A stretch of DNA of 64,000 bases from Dyadobacter sp. CY347 (lineage in GTDB: Bacteria > Bacteroidota > Bacteroidia > Cytophagales > Spirosomataceae): assembly GCF_021502655.1 (NCBI RefSeq), contig NZ_JAKFFT010000010.1:124001-188000 (forward strand), read 5' to 3'. How positions within the stretch are numbered: the stretch's first letter is position 1; every line of letters begins with the position of its first letter. The notes under the pieces were generated by a model. It worked only from the letters and a program-made list of their open reading frames with translations, was not told where the DNA came from and made no database searches. A program made the position numbers and the translations under genes. Positions 52,441 through 61,174 of the stretch are shown here, in pieces.

Positions 52441-53358
52441 ATGAAATTACTTCACAATGCCCCTGCGATTACAAAGGCGATCGTTCTTGCCGCCATGATG
52501 AGCGCTTGCCAGAATGAAAAAGATGCGATTGTATCGCCTGAAACATCGGTTGAGCAGGAAACAGATGCAAATGCAAAAACAGCTATTAAGTATCTTATTA
52601 AAGACGGCGGAACCAAGCTTACTTATTCCGGAATCAGAAACCAACTGGTAAAAGAATTGGATGGCGCCGGATGGCTTAAAGAGTACGCTTATAGCGGTAA
52701 CAAAATCACTTGCGCCCTCAAAACGAATGGGATCACGGTATACAAAAACTTCATTACTTATACTTTGAATGCAAAAGGGCAATGTGTTGAAAGTGTACAT
52801 ACCGCCACTGACAAAGTTGTTGGAGGAACTTACATTTATGTATACAACGAAGTGAACCAACTTAGCTTGGTGTATCATAAATCCCTTCCTAAGTTGCGCC
52901 AGGTTTTTGAATACGAACAAGATGCGGACAACAGCCTGCAGGGAAAATCTCTAAGCAAGATCACTTTCTATGATCAATATGACAAAAAAGAGAAAGAGAT
53001 TATTTTCCAACATGCCAATGGTAAGTTTGTGGCGCAGAGCAATAGTAGTGGCAATGTCTACGAAACTTCGCTTGAAGCTAATCCTTTAAACCCAGTAGGA
53101 CTTGCGGAAGTAAATAGTGCATACCTGCCAATATTTGGCAAATTCAGCAGATATGTCTTAAAACAAACTGTTCATAAAGGATTTGTAGGCCAGATCATTT
53201 ATCCCTACCCAGTTTTCAATTATAACCTGTCTGCAAAAAACCTGGGAGGAGATGTCACAACATACGATTTTATCACAAAAGATGGCTATGGTAAGATACT
53301 ATCAAACGTTGAGCGAAAATACTCAACCACACCGCAGGCGGTGATGTTAGGCCAGTAG
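52441..53358 (+). CDS. Lipoprotein, tandem paralog A
   Basis: A 305-residue lipoprotein from ATG 52441. The leader MKLLHNAPAITKAIVLAAMM ends with SACQNEKDAIVSP, so the lipid Cys is followed by Gln, Asn and acidic residues. It contains KLTYSGIRNQLVKELDGAGW, then YTLNAKGQCVESVHTAT and YVYNEVNQLSLVYHK, a pattern of YD-like beta repeats. LEANPLNPVGLAEVNSAYLP and IFGKFSRYVLKQ occur near the end and are shared with the next gene. The frame is open back to 52003, but that part overlaps the SHOCT gene and is not used. Confidence 0.74.
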   Translation: MKLLHNAPAITKAIVLAAMMSACQNEKDAIVSPETSVEQETDANAKTAIKYLIKDGGTKLTYSGIRNQLVKELDGAGWLKEYAYSGNKITCALKTNGITVYKNFITYTLNAKGQCVESVHTATDKVVGGTYIYVYNEVNQLSLVYHKSLPKLRQVFEYEQDADNSLQGKSLSKITFYDQYDKKEKEIIFQHANGKFVAQSNSSGNVYETSLEANPLNPVGLAEVNSAYLPIFGKFSRYVLKQTVHKGFVGQIIYPYPVFNYNLSAKNLGGDVTTYDFITKDGYGKILSNVERKYSTTPQAVMLGQ

Positions 53359-53375
53359 TACATATTATTTAAAGA

Positions 53376-53409
53376 AAGTGGCCTGTCAGCAAATGTTAAC
53401 AGGCCACTT
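53376..53409 (+). terminator. Intrinsic terminator between tandem lipoprotein genes
   Basis: AAGTGGCCTGT, 12-base loop, ACAGGCCACTT: an 11-base stem after the first paralog. The T tract is poor (ATACTTTC), so some read-through is likely. Confidence 0.6.
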
Positions 53410-53517
53410 ATACTTTCGCCGAAGATTAAATGACGCTAACCACGCAGCCATTTGATTTTATTGCCGCAAAATCCCGCGATAACTTGATCCACTTAAAATC
53501 AATTTTCAAACACAATT

Positions 53518-54375
53518 ATGAACACTATGAAATTACTTCAAAATGTACCCACCGTTGCAAAGGCAATTATCATTGCCGGTATGCTGGGAGCTTGCCAGAA
53601 TGAGAAAGATGCGATTGTAAGTCCAGGTGCTGAACAAGCGCAAAATGCAGATGATAAAAATGCAAAAATATTGGCTGATAGCAAGTTAATTAGTGAAGGG
53701 TCGCGGAAACTTTCCTATTCCGGCCCAAGGAGTCTACTTGCAAAGGAAATGCTCGAGAGCCATAATTACTATATAGATTATATTTACAGTGCACAAAGTA
53801 TTCAAAGCAACAAGTATGAGATAAGCACAAATAAAAAAGTCACTACCATTACTTACACACTGGATGCGAACGGTCTGTGTAAGGAGAGCAGCGTTGGCAA
53901 TAATTTCAGCGGCACTACGCTATTCAAATATAATGAGAACCAACAACTAGTAATGGCTTTCAATAAGTTTGAGCCGAACGAACGACAGGAATTTAAATAC
54001 TCTGCCGAACCTGCGGGCCAAGCAAGACTATTGTCGGTTTCATTTTATGATAAACAGAACTACAAAACAAAAGAATTGACTTATAGTTACGCCGGTACCA
54101 TCCCAGATCTTTATCCTCTAAATCCAGATTTTCTGGCGTCGGGCACTGGTAAGTATCTTCCAATATTCGGAAAGTTCAGCCCATATTTAATTAAAATGGT
54201 CACTGAAACTCAACATACTTACCATCCACATAAAGAAATTACCTCAGGCGAAATTTATGATTATACATTTCATCCCGAAGGGAGAGTTAAGACTATTAAG
54301 GTCACGAACTTAAAAACCGGCAATTTCCACTTTCTACCGGAGCGAAAATACGCATCTGCAATGTCAGCAAACTAA
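53518..54375 (+). CDS. Lipoprotein, tandem paralog B
   Basis: A 285-residue lipoprotein. The leader contains MKLLQNVPTVAKAIIIAGML and ends GACQNEKDAIVSPG, almost the same as the gene upstream. Shared features are KLSYSGPRSLLAKEML, YTLDANGLCKESSVG, FKYNENQQLVMAFNKF and YLPIFGKFSPYLIK. The centre and C terminus have diverged. The two arose by tandem duplication and are 160 bases apart with a terminator between. ATG 53518 or 53527 may start it. A terminator at 54393 follows. Function unknown. Confidence 0.74.
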   Translation: MNTMKLLQNVPTVAKAIIIAGMLGACQNEKDAIVSPGAEQAQNADDKNAKILADSKLISEGSRKLSYSGPRSLLAKEMLESHNYYIDYIYSAQSIQSNKYEISTNKKVTTITYTLDANGLCKESSVGNNFSGTTLFKYNENQQLVMAFNKFEPNERQEFKYSAEPAGQARLLSVSFYDKQNYKTKELTYSYAGTIPDLYPLNPDFLASGTGKYLPIFGKFSPYLIKMVTETQHTYHPHKEITSGEIYDYTFHPEGRVKTIKVTNLKTGNFHFLPERKYASAMSAN

Positions 54376-54392
54376 CCCCCGGTTAAACAAAA

Positions 54393-54426
54393 GAAGAACC
54401 CCAAACAACACCCGGGGTTCTTCTTC
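54393..54426. terminator. Bidirectional intrinsic terminator
   Basis: GAAGAACCCC, loop, GGGGTTCTTC, a 10-base stem between the convergent lipoprotein and tolC genes. The T-rich ends are weak. Confidence 0.65.
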
Positions 54427-54466
54427 AATACACAACCAATTGTTCCTAATTAACGCTGAGTAAAAT

Positions 54467-55831
54467 TTATAACTGCTCCTTTATATTTCCCGTAATCCGA
54501 TCTAATTCAATTTTTGAAGATAAATAATCGTAAACTGCTTCCAGATAGTTTGATTTGGCGGAGGTTAATGCAAATTCGGAATCGATTAGTTCAAGTCTTG
54601 ATGCTACGCCTTTTTCATATCTGTATTTGGTAATTGCATAGCTGAGTTCTGCTGTTTCGGAAACATTCTGCTGGGTTTTGATCCTTTCAGATGTCTCTAC
54701 AAGACTTGCCAGGACTTGTTTTACTTCGGTTTTCAGTTGTTCCTGGGCATTATTGTAAATGACGTCGGCTTGCTGTCTTTCGATTTTGCCTAATGCTATT
54801 TTGTTTACATTTTGATTTCCGCTGAAAATGGGGATTGAAAACTGGACGCCTGCGAAGAAAACGGGTGGATATGCAGCATTACCAAAGCGAAATTGATTGG
54901 TTTGCGTTTGTATTTGATATTGACTGATAAAACTCACCACCGGCAGCCGCGCAGATTTATATAATTCAATCTCCTTGTCATTGATCTCTTTGTTCAATGT
55001 TAGAATTTGCAAGTCAGGGCGCTGCTGGATGGATAATTTGTAGGTGCCATCTTCGGCTGGAATTGATTCGCTGGCGTTGAGTTCTAGCGAATCTGATAGC
55101 ACATAGTCTGTTTCGGAAACGTCACCTAGCAAGTCTCTTAGTTGCTGCTGGCTGATTTGTAAGGCATAGGTAAGCCTTAGTACATCAGGTTCGAGGTTTT
55201 TAACAGATGTATATGCACGTAATGTGTCCACCCGCAATGCCCGCCCTTGTGCAAGAAGCGAACGTGAATCATTCAATGCTTTTTGATTTCTGATAATACT
55301 TTCCTTTTGCAGTTTCAACCTTTCATTCAAAACCAGCAGCTGAACGTAATTTTGCTTAACCTGCGCCACAACATCTACTTCGCGTTGCCGGAATGAAAGC
55401 TGACTTTGTTTTTCCAACAATCGTCTGCGTTGGATCTCATGTTTTGCGCCTGAATTGTAAACGGGCTGAATCAGAGAAACTTGCGCCGCGCCAATGTCTT
55501 CGCCACCGAACCTTGCGTAACCAATCCTTTCAGAGTTGCCGGCGTTTCCATTGAGCCCGAAAAAAACCGGCTTTTGAAAATAATGCTGGAACTGGCCGGT
55601 CAAACTAATGTTGGGCATCAACAAACCGCGCGTAATGGCGGTCTGTTGCTTGGCTTTGTAAATATTCATCGAATCGATTCGTAAATCTCGGTTCCGGCTT
55701 TGCGCAAGTTCGATGGCTTTTTGCAAAGAGAGCGGTTCCGCCTGCCCAAAGGATAGTAACGGACTCATTAGCAATGCAATGCTTAATGCTTTTGCCGACC
55801 TGATATATTGATTTAAAAATAACTTTTTCAT
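54467..55831 (-). CDS. TolC-family outer membrane efflux protein
   Basis: Outer membrane channel for the adjacent RND pump; last gene of the efflux operon. The 454 residues have a signal peptide ending at LSFGQ and two tandem OEP repeats of long helices: LSLQKAIELAQSRNRDLRID at residue 33, KQNYVQLLVLNERLKLQKES near 155, and VKQVLASLVETSERIKTQQN near 370. YAITKYRYEKGVASRLELID (about residue 395) is a strong family mark. It lies 33 bases from the permease gene. Confidence 0.93.
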   Translation of the reverse strand: MKKLFLNQYIRSAKALSIALLMSPLLSFGQAEPLSLQKAIELAQSRNRDLRIDSMNIYKAKQQTAITRGLLMPNISLTGQFQHYFQKPVFFGLNGNAGNSERIGYARFGGEDIGAAQVSLIQPVYNSGAKHEIQRRRLLEKQSQLSFRQREVDVVAQVKQNYVQLLVLNERLKLQKESIIRNQKALNDSRSLLAQGRALRVDTLRAYTSVKNLEPDVLRLTYALQISQQQLRDLLGDVSETDYVLSDSLELNASESIPAEDGTYKLSIQQRPDLQILTLNKEINDKEIELYKSARLPVVSFISQYQIQTQTNQFRFGNAAYPPVFFAGVQFSIPIFSGNQNVNKIALGKIERQQADVIYNNAQEQLKTEVKQVLASLVETSERIKTQQNVSETAELSYAITKYRYEKGVASRLELIDSEFALTSAKSNYLEAVYDYLSSKIELDRITGNIKEQL

Positions 55832-55864
55832 GATTGAAATGTGGTATTAGTATTCCTTAAAGGA

Positions 55865-58800
55865 TTAATGTGTGTGTTCCAAGGCCTCTTCTACAACTGG
55901 CGCGTTTCCATCTTCCTTGCGCTTTTTGTGCGGTCTGGACAGATAGGAATAGATCGAAGGAATCACATAAAGAGTCAAAACTCCCGCGAAGATTAAGCCT
56001 CCCACAACCACAATGCCCAATGACTGGCGACTTCCGGACGCTGTTCCGAGCGATAATGCAATGGGTAATGTTCCAAAAATCATGGCAAGCGTCGTCATCA
56101 GGATCGGGCGGAACCTGCTTACAGCTGCAATTTTGGCAGCCTCAAATGTTGATGTTCCACTTTCCTTACTCTGGTTGGCAAACTCTACGATCAGAATCCC
56201 GTTTTTGGTGATCAGGCCAATGAGCATAATGATCCCGATCTGGCTAAAAATATTTACTGTTTGATCTGTAAACCAAAGGCTTAGCAATGCGCCGGTTAAC
56301 GCCATCGGAACGGTCAGAAGAATGATAAACGGATCTACCAGACTTTCAAATTGGGCGGCCAAAACCAGATAGATCAGCACAATGGCGAAAATGAATGCGA
56401 ATATCAGGCTCGAACTGCTTTCAGAATAATCCCGGCTTTGTCCTGCCAATGCGGTGCTGAAACCCTTGGGAAGCTCTTTGGACGTGATTTTATCCAACTC
56501 CTGAATAGCTTCTCCCAAACTAACTCCCGCAGCGGGCGTCGCGGAAATAGTCGCGCTGTAAGATTGGTTGTAACGGTAAATGGCAGGAGGACTAATGCCT
56601 TCATTTTGCTTGGTGAGGTTATCCAAAGACACCATTTGCCCACTTCCTGACTTCAAATACAGCGATTTCAAATCATAAGGAGCCGATCGGTCTTCCCGGT
56701 CGAGCTGGCCGATGACCTCATATTGGCGGTCGTTGTGGATAAAGTAACCATATCTTCTGCTGCTCAGCGCAAGTTGCAATGTTTGGCCGATGGCTTGGGT
56801 AGAAATGCCCAGCTGGGCGGCACGTTGACGGTCAATGCTAATGCTGATTTCGGGGCGGTTGATCTTGAAATCCGCGTCTGCAAAAACCAGTTTTTTATTG
56901 CCGCTTACCTCTCCCATTAACTTAGGCATAATATCGATAAGCGCTTTTAGATCAGGCGCTTGCACGACATATTGAACAGGCTGCGTATTGCCGTAACCTC
57001 CGATAGTCGGCAACTGAATGGGAATGATCAGCACATTTCTGAATTTCTGCGAGGCACCAACGAGCTTCATAAAGATCTGCTGCTGTGTCAATCCGCTCTT
57101 CCGATCCTTTGGTTCTTTGAGAAAAATCCATTGAAAACCGCCATTAACCGGCTGCGCCAATGTTCCCCCCGCCGCTGCAACCGCCGTATAGGTGCGTTCC
57201 TGGTTGAGATCGGGAATGGAATCACTCACAAAATTGCCAATTTCCTTCATGCTCTGCTCCATACTTTCATACGAGGTGCCTTCGGGAGCCATTACTGCAA
57301 GTCCGACCATTGACCTGTCTTCCAGCGGTGCGAGCTCAGAAGGAAGTTTGGGAGCAAGCCAGAATGCAACACCAAATGACACCAAAAGCAGCACGATACC
57401 CAGCCAACGCACTTTCATAAATGCAGAGAGCGATCTTGCATAGGCATTGTTCATGGATACAAACCAAGGCTCTGTCTTTTTGTAAAGCCAATTGTGCGAA
57501 GTGCCCGATTTGAGCAGATAAGCACTCATCATCGGGGTCAAAGTAAGCGCGACGAATGCTGAAACGGTCACTGAGCCTGCGACGACAATGGCAAATTCTT
57601 TGAATAAACGACCGGTCAGACCGCCTAGAAAGAGGATCGGCAGGAACACTGCAACGAGTGTAATGGTAGTAGAAATCACCGCGAAGTATATCTCATTGGA
57701 GCCCTCCCGCGCCGCCTCAATAGGCGACATCCCCTCTTCTACTTTGCTATAAATATTTTCCAAAACAATAATCGCATCATCGACGACGAGCCCGATCGCC
57801 AGGACTAATCCTAAGAGCGTCAGCACATTGATTGAAAAATCGGCGATGTACATGATAAAGAAAGCCGAAATGATCGAAACCGGAATGGCCAGCAGCGGGA
57901 TTACTGTGCTTCGCCAGTCTCTAAGAAAGACGAATATAATCAGGGAGACCAATGCGAAGGCGAGCAATAATGTCTCTTCAACTTCTGATAATGAGTTTCT
58001 TACGGGAACAGTAAAGTCTTTACCAAGGGCAATTTCGTATTCTTTTGGAGCTGTTTTTTTTTAATTTCTTCAAAACGATTTTTAAACTCATCTACAATGG
58101 CCAGCGAGTTGGCGCCACGTTGCGGACTTACGCCCGTCCCGACCCCATATGCAGCCGTTTTGCCATTGTAGACGATCATGGCCGTACGCTCGTTCTGAGA
58201 CGACATTACGGCTTGTCCCACATCTTTGAACCGCACAATGGCGCCATCACTCTCACGCAGGATCATGTTGTTAAAATCATCTTCCGTAACCAATCTTCCC
58301 TGCGTCCGCAATGTTACTTCTGTGTTTTCGCCTTCAATACGACCGCTGGGCAAATCCACGTTTTCACGTTGTAATGCGGCTTGAATGTCCGTTGGCGTAA
58401 GCCCATAGGAAGCCAATTTCACAGGATCCATTCTCAGTCGCATGGCGCGTTTTCTGCCTGCGTAGGAGTCAACCAACCTAACGCCCGGGATGGATTGCAG
58501 CCTTTCCTTAATGTTGATATTAACAAAATCGGTGACATCTTCCAGCGTTTTTGTCTTACTTTGAACGGTTAGAAAAACCAGGAAATCCGCAGGACCGGCC
58601 TTTTCTACAATCGTCGGCTCAATGTCAGTTGGTAATTGCTGACGGGATTTTGAAACCTTGTCCCGTACATCGTTGGCGGCCGCTTCAAGATCTGCATTCA
58701 GTTCAAATTCGACGGTGATAATGCTGACCTGCTCGCGGGAAGTGGATGATACTGAACGGATTCCGTTTGCTTCGGCGATGGCCTCTTCCAATGGTTTGGT

Positions 58801-58992
58801 AACCTGGGAAGCAATAATATCGGCACTCGCACCGGGATAAACCGTGGTTACCATTACAATCGGCGAATCTGTCACGGGATATTCCCGCGTTCCCAAAAAT
58901 GTGTAACCAACAATCCCGAAAAGTATAAGCAGTACGGACATTACCCCGGCCAAAACCGGCCGGGAAATACTTACTTGTGAAATAGCACTCAT
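55865..58992 (-). pseudogene. RND efflux permease (AcrB/HAE1 type), frameshifted in an A9 tract
   Basis: Inner membrane proton-driven efflux pump. The first frame (58992-58000) encodes the N-terminal 330 residues (SVSISRP-type start VSISRPVLAGVMSVLLILFG, then TTVYPGASADIIASQVTKPL). The second (57967-55865) encodes the rest (LGLVLAIGLVVDDAIIVLEN, and LIGLITKNGILIVEFANQS). They are joined by a run of nine A on the minus strand (58054-58062). One more A restores a continuous 1042-residue protein through KKTAPKEYEIALGKDF. So it is either a sequencing or assembly error, phase variation, or a real null allele. The gene order adaptor-permease-TolC is intact. Confidence 0.88.
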
Positions 58993-59005
58993 GACTAATA
59001 GATTT

Positions 59006-60085
59006 TTATTTAACTGAAACCAACTGAATGGCCGAACCTGGTGTTAATCGCAGCATGTTGCTGGTAATAATGGTGTCGCCGGGAGAAAGTCCCTTGGTAA
59101 CATGCACAGAATAAGCGCTGCGCTCGCCGACTTCGATGGATTTGAAACCTGCCTTGCCTGCATTGGCGACATACACGCTGTAACCTTTCGATGATGGGAT
59201 CAGGGCCTGATTGGGGACCATTAATGCATTACCGGTGTTGGCTAAACGCAATGTTAACCGCGCGCTCTGACCTGGCAACAGCTGTCCACCCTTATTATCA
59301 GTTACGGCCCGCATGAGTAATGTTTTGGTTTTTTGATCCAATCCGGCTTCATGCGCTACGATCCGGCCTTTGTAATTTTTATCATTGGATTCAACATTGT
59401 ATTGCACTTCATCACCCGTTTTCAATGTGTTCGCGTGTTTTTCTGGAACCGCAAAGTCTATTTTCAGTCGGCTGTTATCGGTAAGCAGTGCCAGCGGACT
59501 TCCGGGCGTTACAAAAGCGCCGGTGTAGACATTCACAATGCCCAGGTAACCGCTAAACGGAGCGCGGATGCTGGTTTTGGCGATCATTACTTTCAATTGG
59601 TCGATTTTCGCTTGCAGCACTTTCAGGTTCGTAAATGCCTGATCATAATCTTGCTGAATAGCTGCTTCTCTGTCAATCAGATCTTTAAGTCTTCTTTCGT
59701 TAAGTAAAACCAATTTTTCCTGTTGTTTCAACTGTTCCAGTTCAGCAAGCAGATCGGCGTCGTCAAGCTTGAAAAGCAAAGTTCCTGCGTGAATGAATTT
59801 CCCTTCCCTGGCATGCACCGCAACGACTTTGCGGTTAAGTTCGCTTGAAATACTAACTTCCTGATAGGCCATGAGCGTTCCTGAAACGGTCATGGCCTCA
59901 TCAAGTGATTCAGCATGAAGCACCTGACCGTCAACGGGAACGCCGGTTGGCTGGGCGGTGGCGGCTGGTTTTTCGGCGGGCGTAACCTTTTCTGATGTGT
60001 ATCCTTTGAAGAATACGGATAGCAATATCACGCCTGTAATGATCAGGCCCGATATAATTTTGGCAGATTGTATGGTCTTTTCCAT
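59006..60085 (-). CDS. RND efflux periplasmic adaptor (HlyD/MFP family)
   Basis: Membrane-fusion protein that links the permease to TolC. 359 residues, with an N-terminal membrane anchor (IISGLIITGVILLSVFFKGY). The lipoyl and hairpin region has SISSELNRKVVAVHAREGKF, then LDDADLLAELEQLKQQEKLV; RAPFSGYLGIVNVYTGAFVT marks the second lipoyl half. The beta-barrel and C-terminal domains follow (TGDEVQYNVES, LSPGDTIITSN). It starts 181 bases after the ArsR gene and ends 13 bases before the permease. Confidence 0.93.
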   Translation of the reverse strand: MEKTIQSAKIISGLIITGVILLSVFFKGYTSEKVTPAEKPAATAQPTGVPVDGQVLHAESLDEAMTVSGTLMAYQEVSISSELNRKVVAVHAREGKFIHAGTLLFKLDDADLLAELEQLKQQEKLVLLNERRLKDLIDREAAIQQDYDQAFTNLKVLQAKIDQLKVMIAKTSIRAPFSGYLGIVNVYTGAFVTPGSPLALLTDNSRLKIDFAVPEKHANTLKTGDEVQYNVESNDKNYKGRIVAHEAGLDQKTKTLLMRAVTDNKGGQLLPGQSARLTLRLANTGNALMVPNQALIPSSKGYSVYVANAGKAGFKSIEVGERSAYSVHVTKGLSPGDTIITSNMLRLTPGSAIQLVSVK

Positions 60086-60104
60086 TTATAGATTAATTTA
60101 AATA

Positions 60105-60116
60105 TTTCGATGTATT
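60105..60116. promoter_or_regulatory. Direct-repeat half site near the adaptor start
   Basis: TTTCGATGTATT at 60105-60116 is repeated exactly at 60242-60253, part of the ArsR-like palindrome. It lies 20 bases upstream of the adaptor ATG and could be a second binding site. Confidence 0.5.
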
Positions 60117-60148
60117 AGTTAATAGTTTTTTATTTTTCCTGGCTGATT

Positions 60149-60197
60149 CAGATTTCCCAAGTTTTGGAAACGAAGTTGGTTAGACTTGGGAAATCTG
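60149..60197. repeat. 14-base inverted repeat between arsR and the adaptor gene
   Basis: CAGATTTCCCAAGT at 60149-60162 and ACTTGGGAAATCTG at 60184-60197 are perfect complements with a 21-base loop. No T tract follows on either strand, so a simple terminator is unlikely; an RNA hairpin that tunes expression of the pump is possible. Confidence 0.55.
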
Positions 60198-60232
60198 GGT
60201 AATAGATGTAAACGTGGGTTACTTATTTATAT

Positions 60233-60248
60233 ATCGAAATGTTTCGAT
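60233..60248. promoter_or_regulatory. Palindromic operator candidate of the ArsR-type regulator
   Basis: ATCGAAA-TG-TTTCGAT, a perfect 7+7 inverted repeat within TATATCGAAATGTTTCGATG, the size and AT-rich nature of ArsR/SmtB sites. It lies 18 bases past the regulator stop and upstream of the efflux genes. The same half site recurs at 60105. Confidence 0.6.
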
Positions 60249-60266
60249 GTATTCGGGTAAAAAAAC

Positions 60267-60542
60267 TCAGATTTTTAATTTGTTCAAAAACTGAACGTAT
60301 TCATTGAGAACCTCTTTATTCAATTTGTACTTCACGTTTCTTCCTTCTTTTTCTACAACGATCAGATCTGCATCTGCCAGCTGCTTTACATGATGAGAAA
60401 TTGAAGGCTGGGTTAAGTCAATGAATTCTGAAATCTCGTGACAATACAAACAGTCTTCTTTTTGGCGCAACTCCTGTAATATAAGAATACGGCTGGGGTC
60501 GCTCAACGCTTTCGATATCCGCTCCACTCTCCTGACCTCCAT
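60267..60542 (-). CDS. ArsR-family winged-helix transcriptional regulator
   Basis: A 91-residue metal- or effector-responsive repressor. The ArsR signature is complete: ISKALSDPSRILILQELRQK at residue 9, then DCLYCHEISEFIDLTQPSIS with the recognition helix QPSISHHVKQLADADLI, then the wing EGRNVKYKLN. Cys31, Cys34 and His35 lie where ArsR/SmtB proteins bind thiophilic metals at helix 3 (compare ELCVCDL). It heads the efflux operon and so probably represses it. The metal or other ligand cannot be told. Confidence 0.92.
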   Translation of the reverse strand: MEVRRVERISKALSDPSRILILQELRQKEDCLYCHEISEFIDLTQPSISHHVKQLADADLIVVEKEGRNVKYKLNKEVLNEYVQFLNKLKI

Positions 60543-60721
60543 GATTTAAGATATATAGATAAATTTGAATATATTAATAAACTGCACAGTGCGTACATTA
60601 CAAAGCAAAGGAATAAATAATTCCAAAACAGCCAAAAACTTTCCAAAACAGGCAAAACTTTCCAGCCAACCCTAAACCCGATCCAGGATAAAGTTGCCGT
60701 CTATGCTTTGCCGTGCATTTA

Positions 60722-60760
60722 GTGCCCGGCACGCGGTGCCCGGCACCCGTTGCCCGGCAC
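60722..60760. repeat. Three short GC-rich tandem repeats
   Basis: TGCCCGGCAC occurs three times with a period of about 14-15 bases (60723, 60737, 60751). The stretch is GC-rich in an AT-rich gap upstream of the proline-rich protein gene. The role is unknown; replication slippage is the simplest origin. Confidence 0.6.
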
Positions 60761-60814
60761 AGTTATTGTAACTTGCGTGTTTACATTTCTACTACACAAC
60801 AAACGTTTGAAACC

Positions 60815-61081
60815 ATGGATATTTACCAAATAGCTTCTGAATACTGGGACGGGTCGGGTATTGCGAATGATCCTTCTGATCCGCGGGAGACGCCACCTTT
60901 TGATCCGCGTCCCGGAGTGCCTTCGCCGGATGCGCCGGAAGAAACGCCGCCATTTGAGCGAGATCCTGAAACGCCGCCAATTTCTCCGGAGCCTGAACTG
61001 CCGCCCGTTGAGCCGGTTATCCCCGAGGTTGAACCGTTGCGCGAGCCAGGCGGAGAACCCGACATTCCCGCTTTTAATTAA
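60815..61081 (+). CDS. Small acidic proline-rich protein, function unknown
   Basis: An 88-residue soluble protein. After a short start (MDIYQIASEYWDGSGIANDP) nearly everything is built from Pro, Glu and Asp: ETPPFDPRPGVPSPDAPEET, then PPFERDPETPPISPEPELPP. It has no signal sequence or membrane segment and is expected to be disordered. ATG 60815 was chosen; the frame is open further upstream through the GC-rich repeats, but that part lacks a proper start. It precedes the GH13-like gene by 93 bases. An opposite-strand Arg-rich frame is a complement artefact. Confidence 0.6.
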   Translation: MDIYQIASEYWDGSGIANDPSDPRETPPFDPRPGVPSPDAPEETPPFERDPETPPISPEPELPPVEPVIPEVEPLREPGGEPDIPAFN

Positions 61082-61174
61082 GCCGCGGCATCGCCGCAAT
61101 AAGTCTCATCTACTCCTATTACAGTTCTGTCATTCAATATCAGTCCGGAGTGAAGTGGCTTAATTTTTAGAATC

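Noticed and set aside
60149..60197. Intrinsic terminator after arsR
   Set aside because: The hairpin lacks a T tract on either strand and the pump genes downstream need read-through.
60719..61099. Arg-rich minus-strand frame opposite the proline-rich protein
   Set aside because: It is the mirror of a Pro/Glu-rich coding strand and shows no independent signal.
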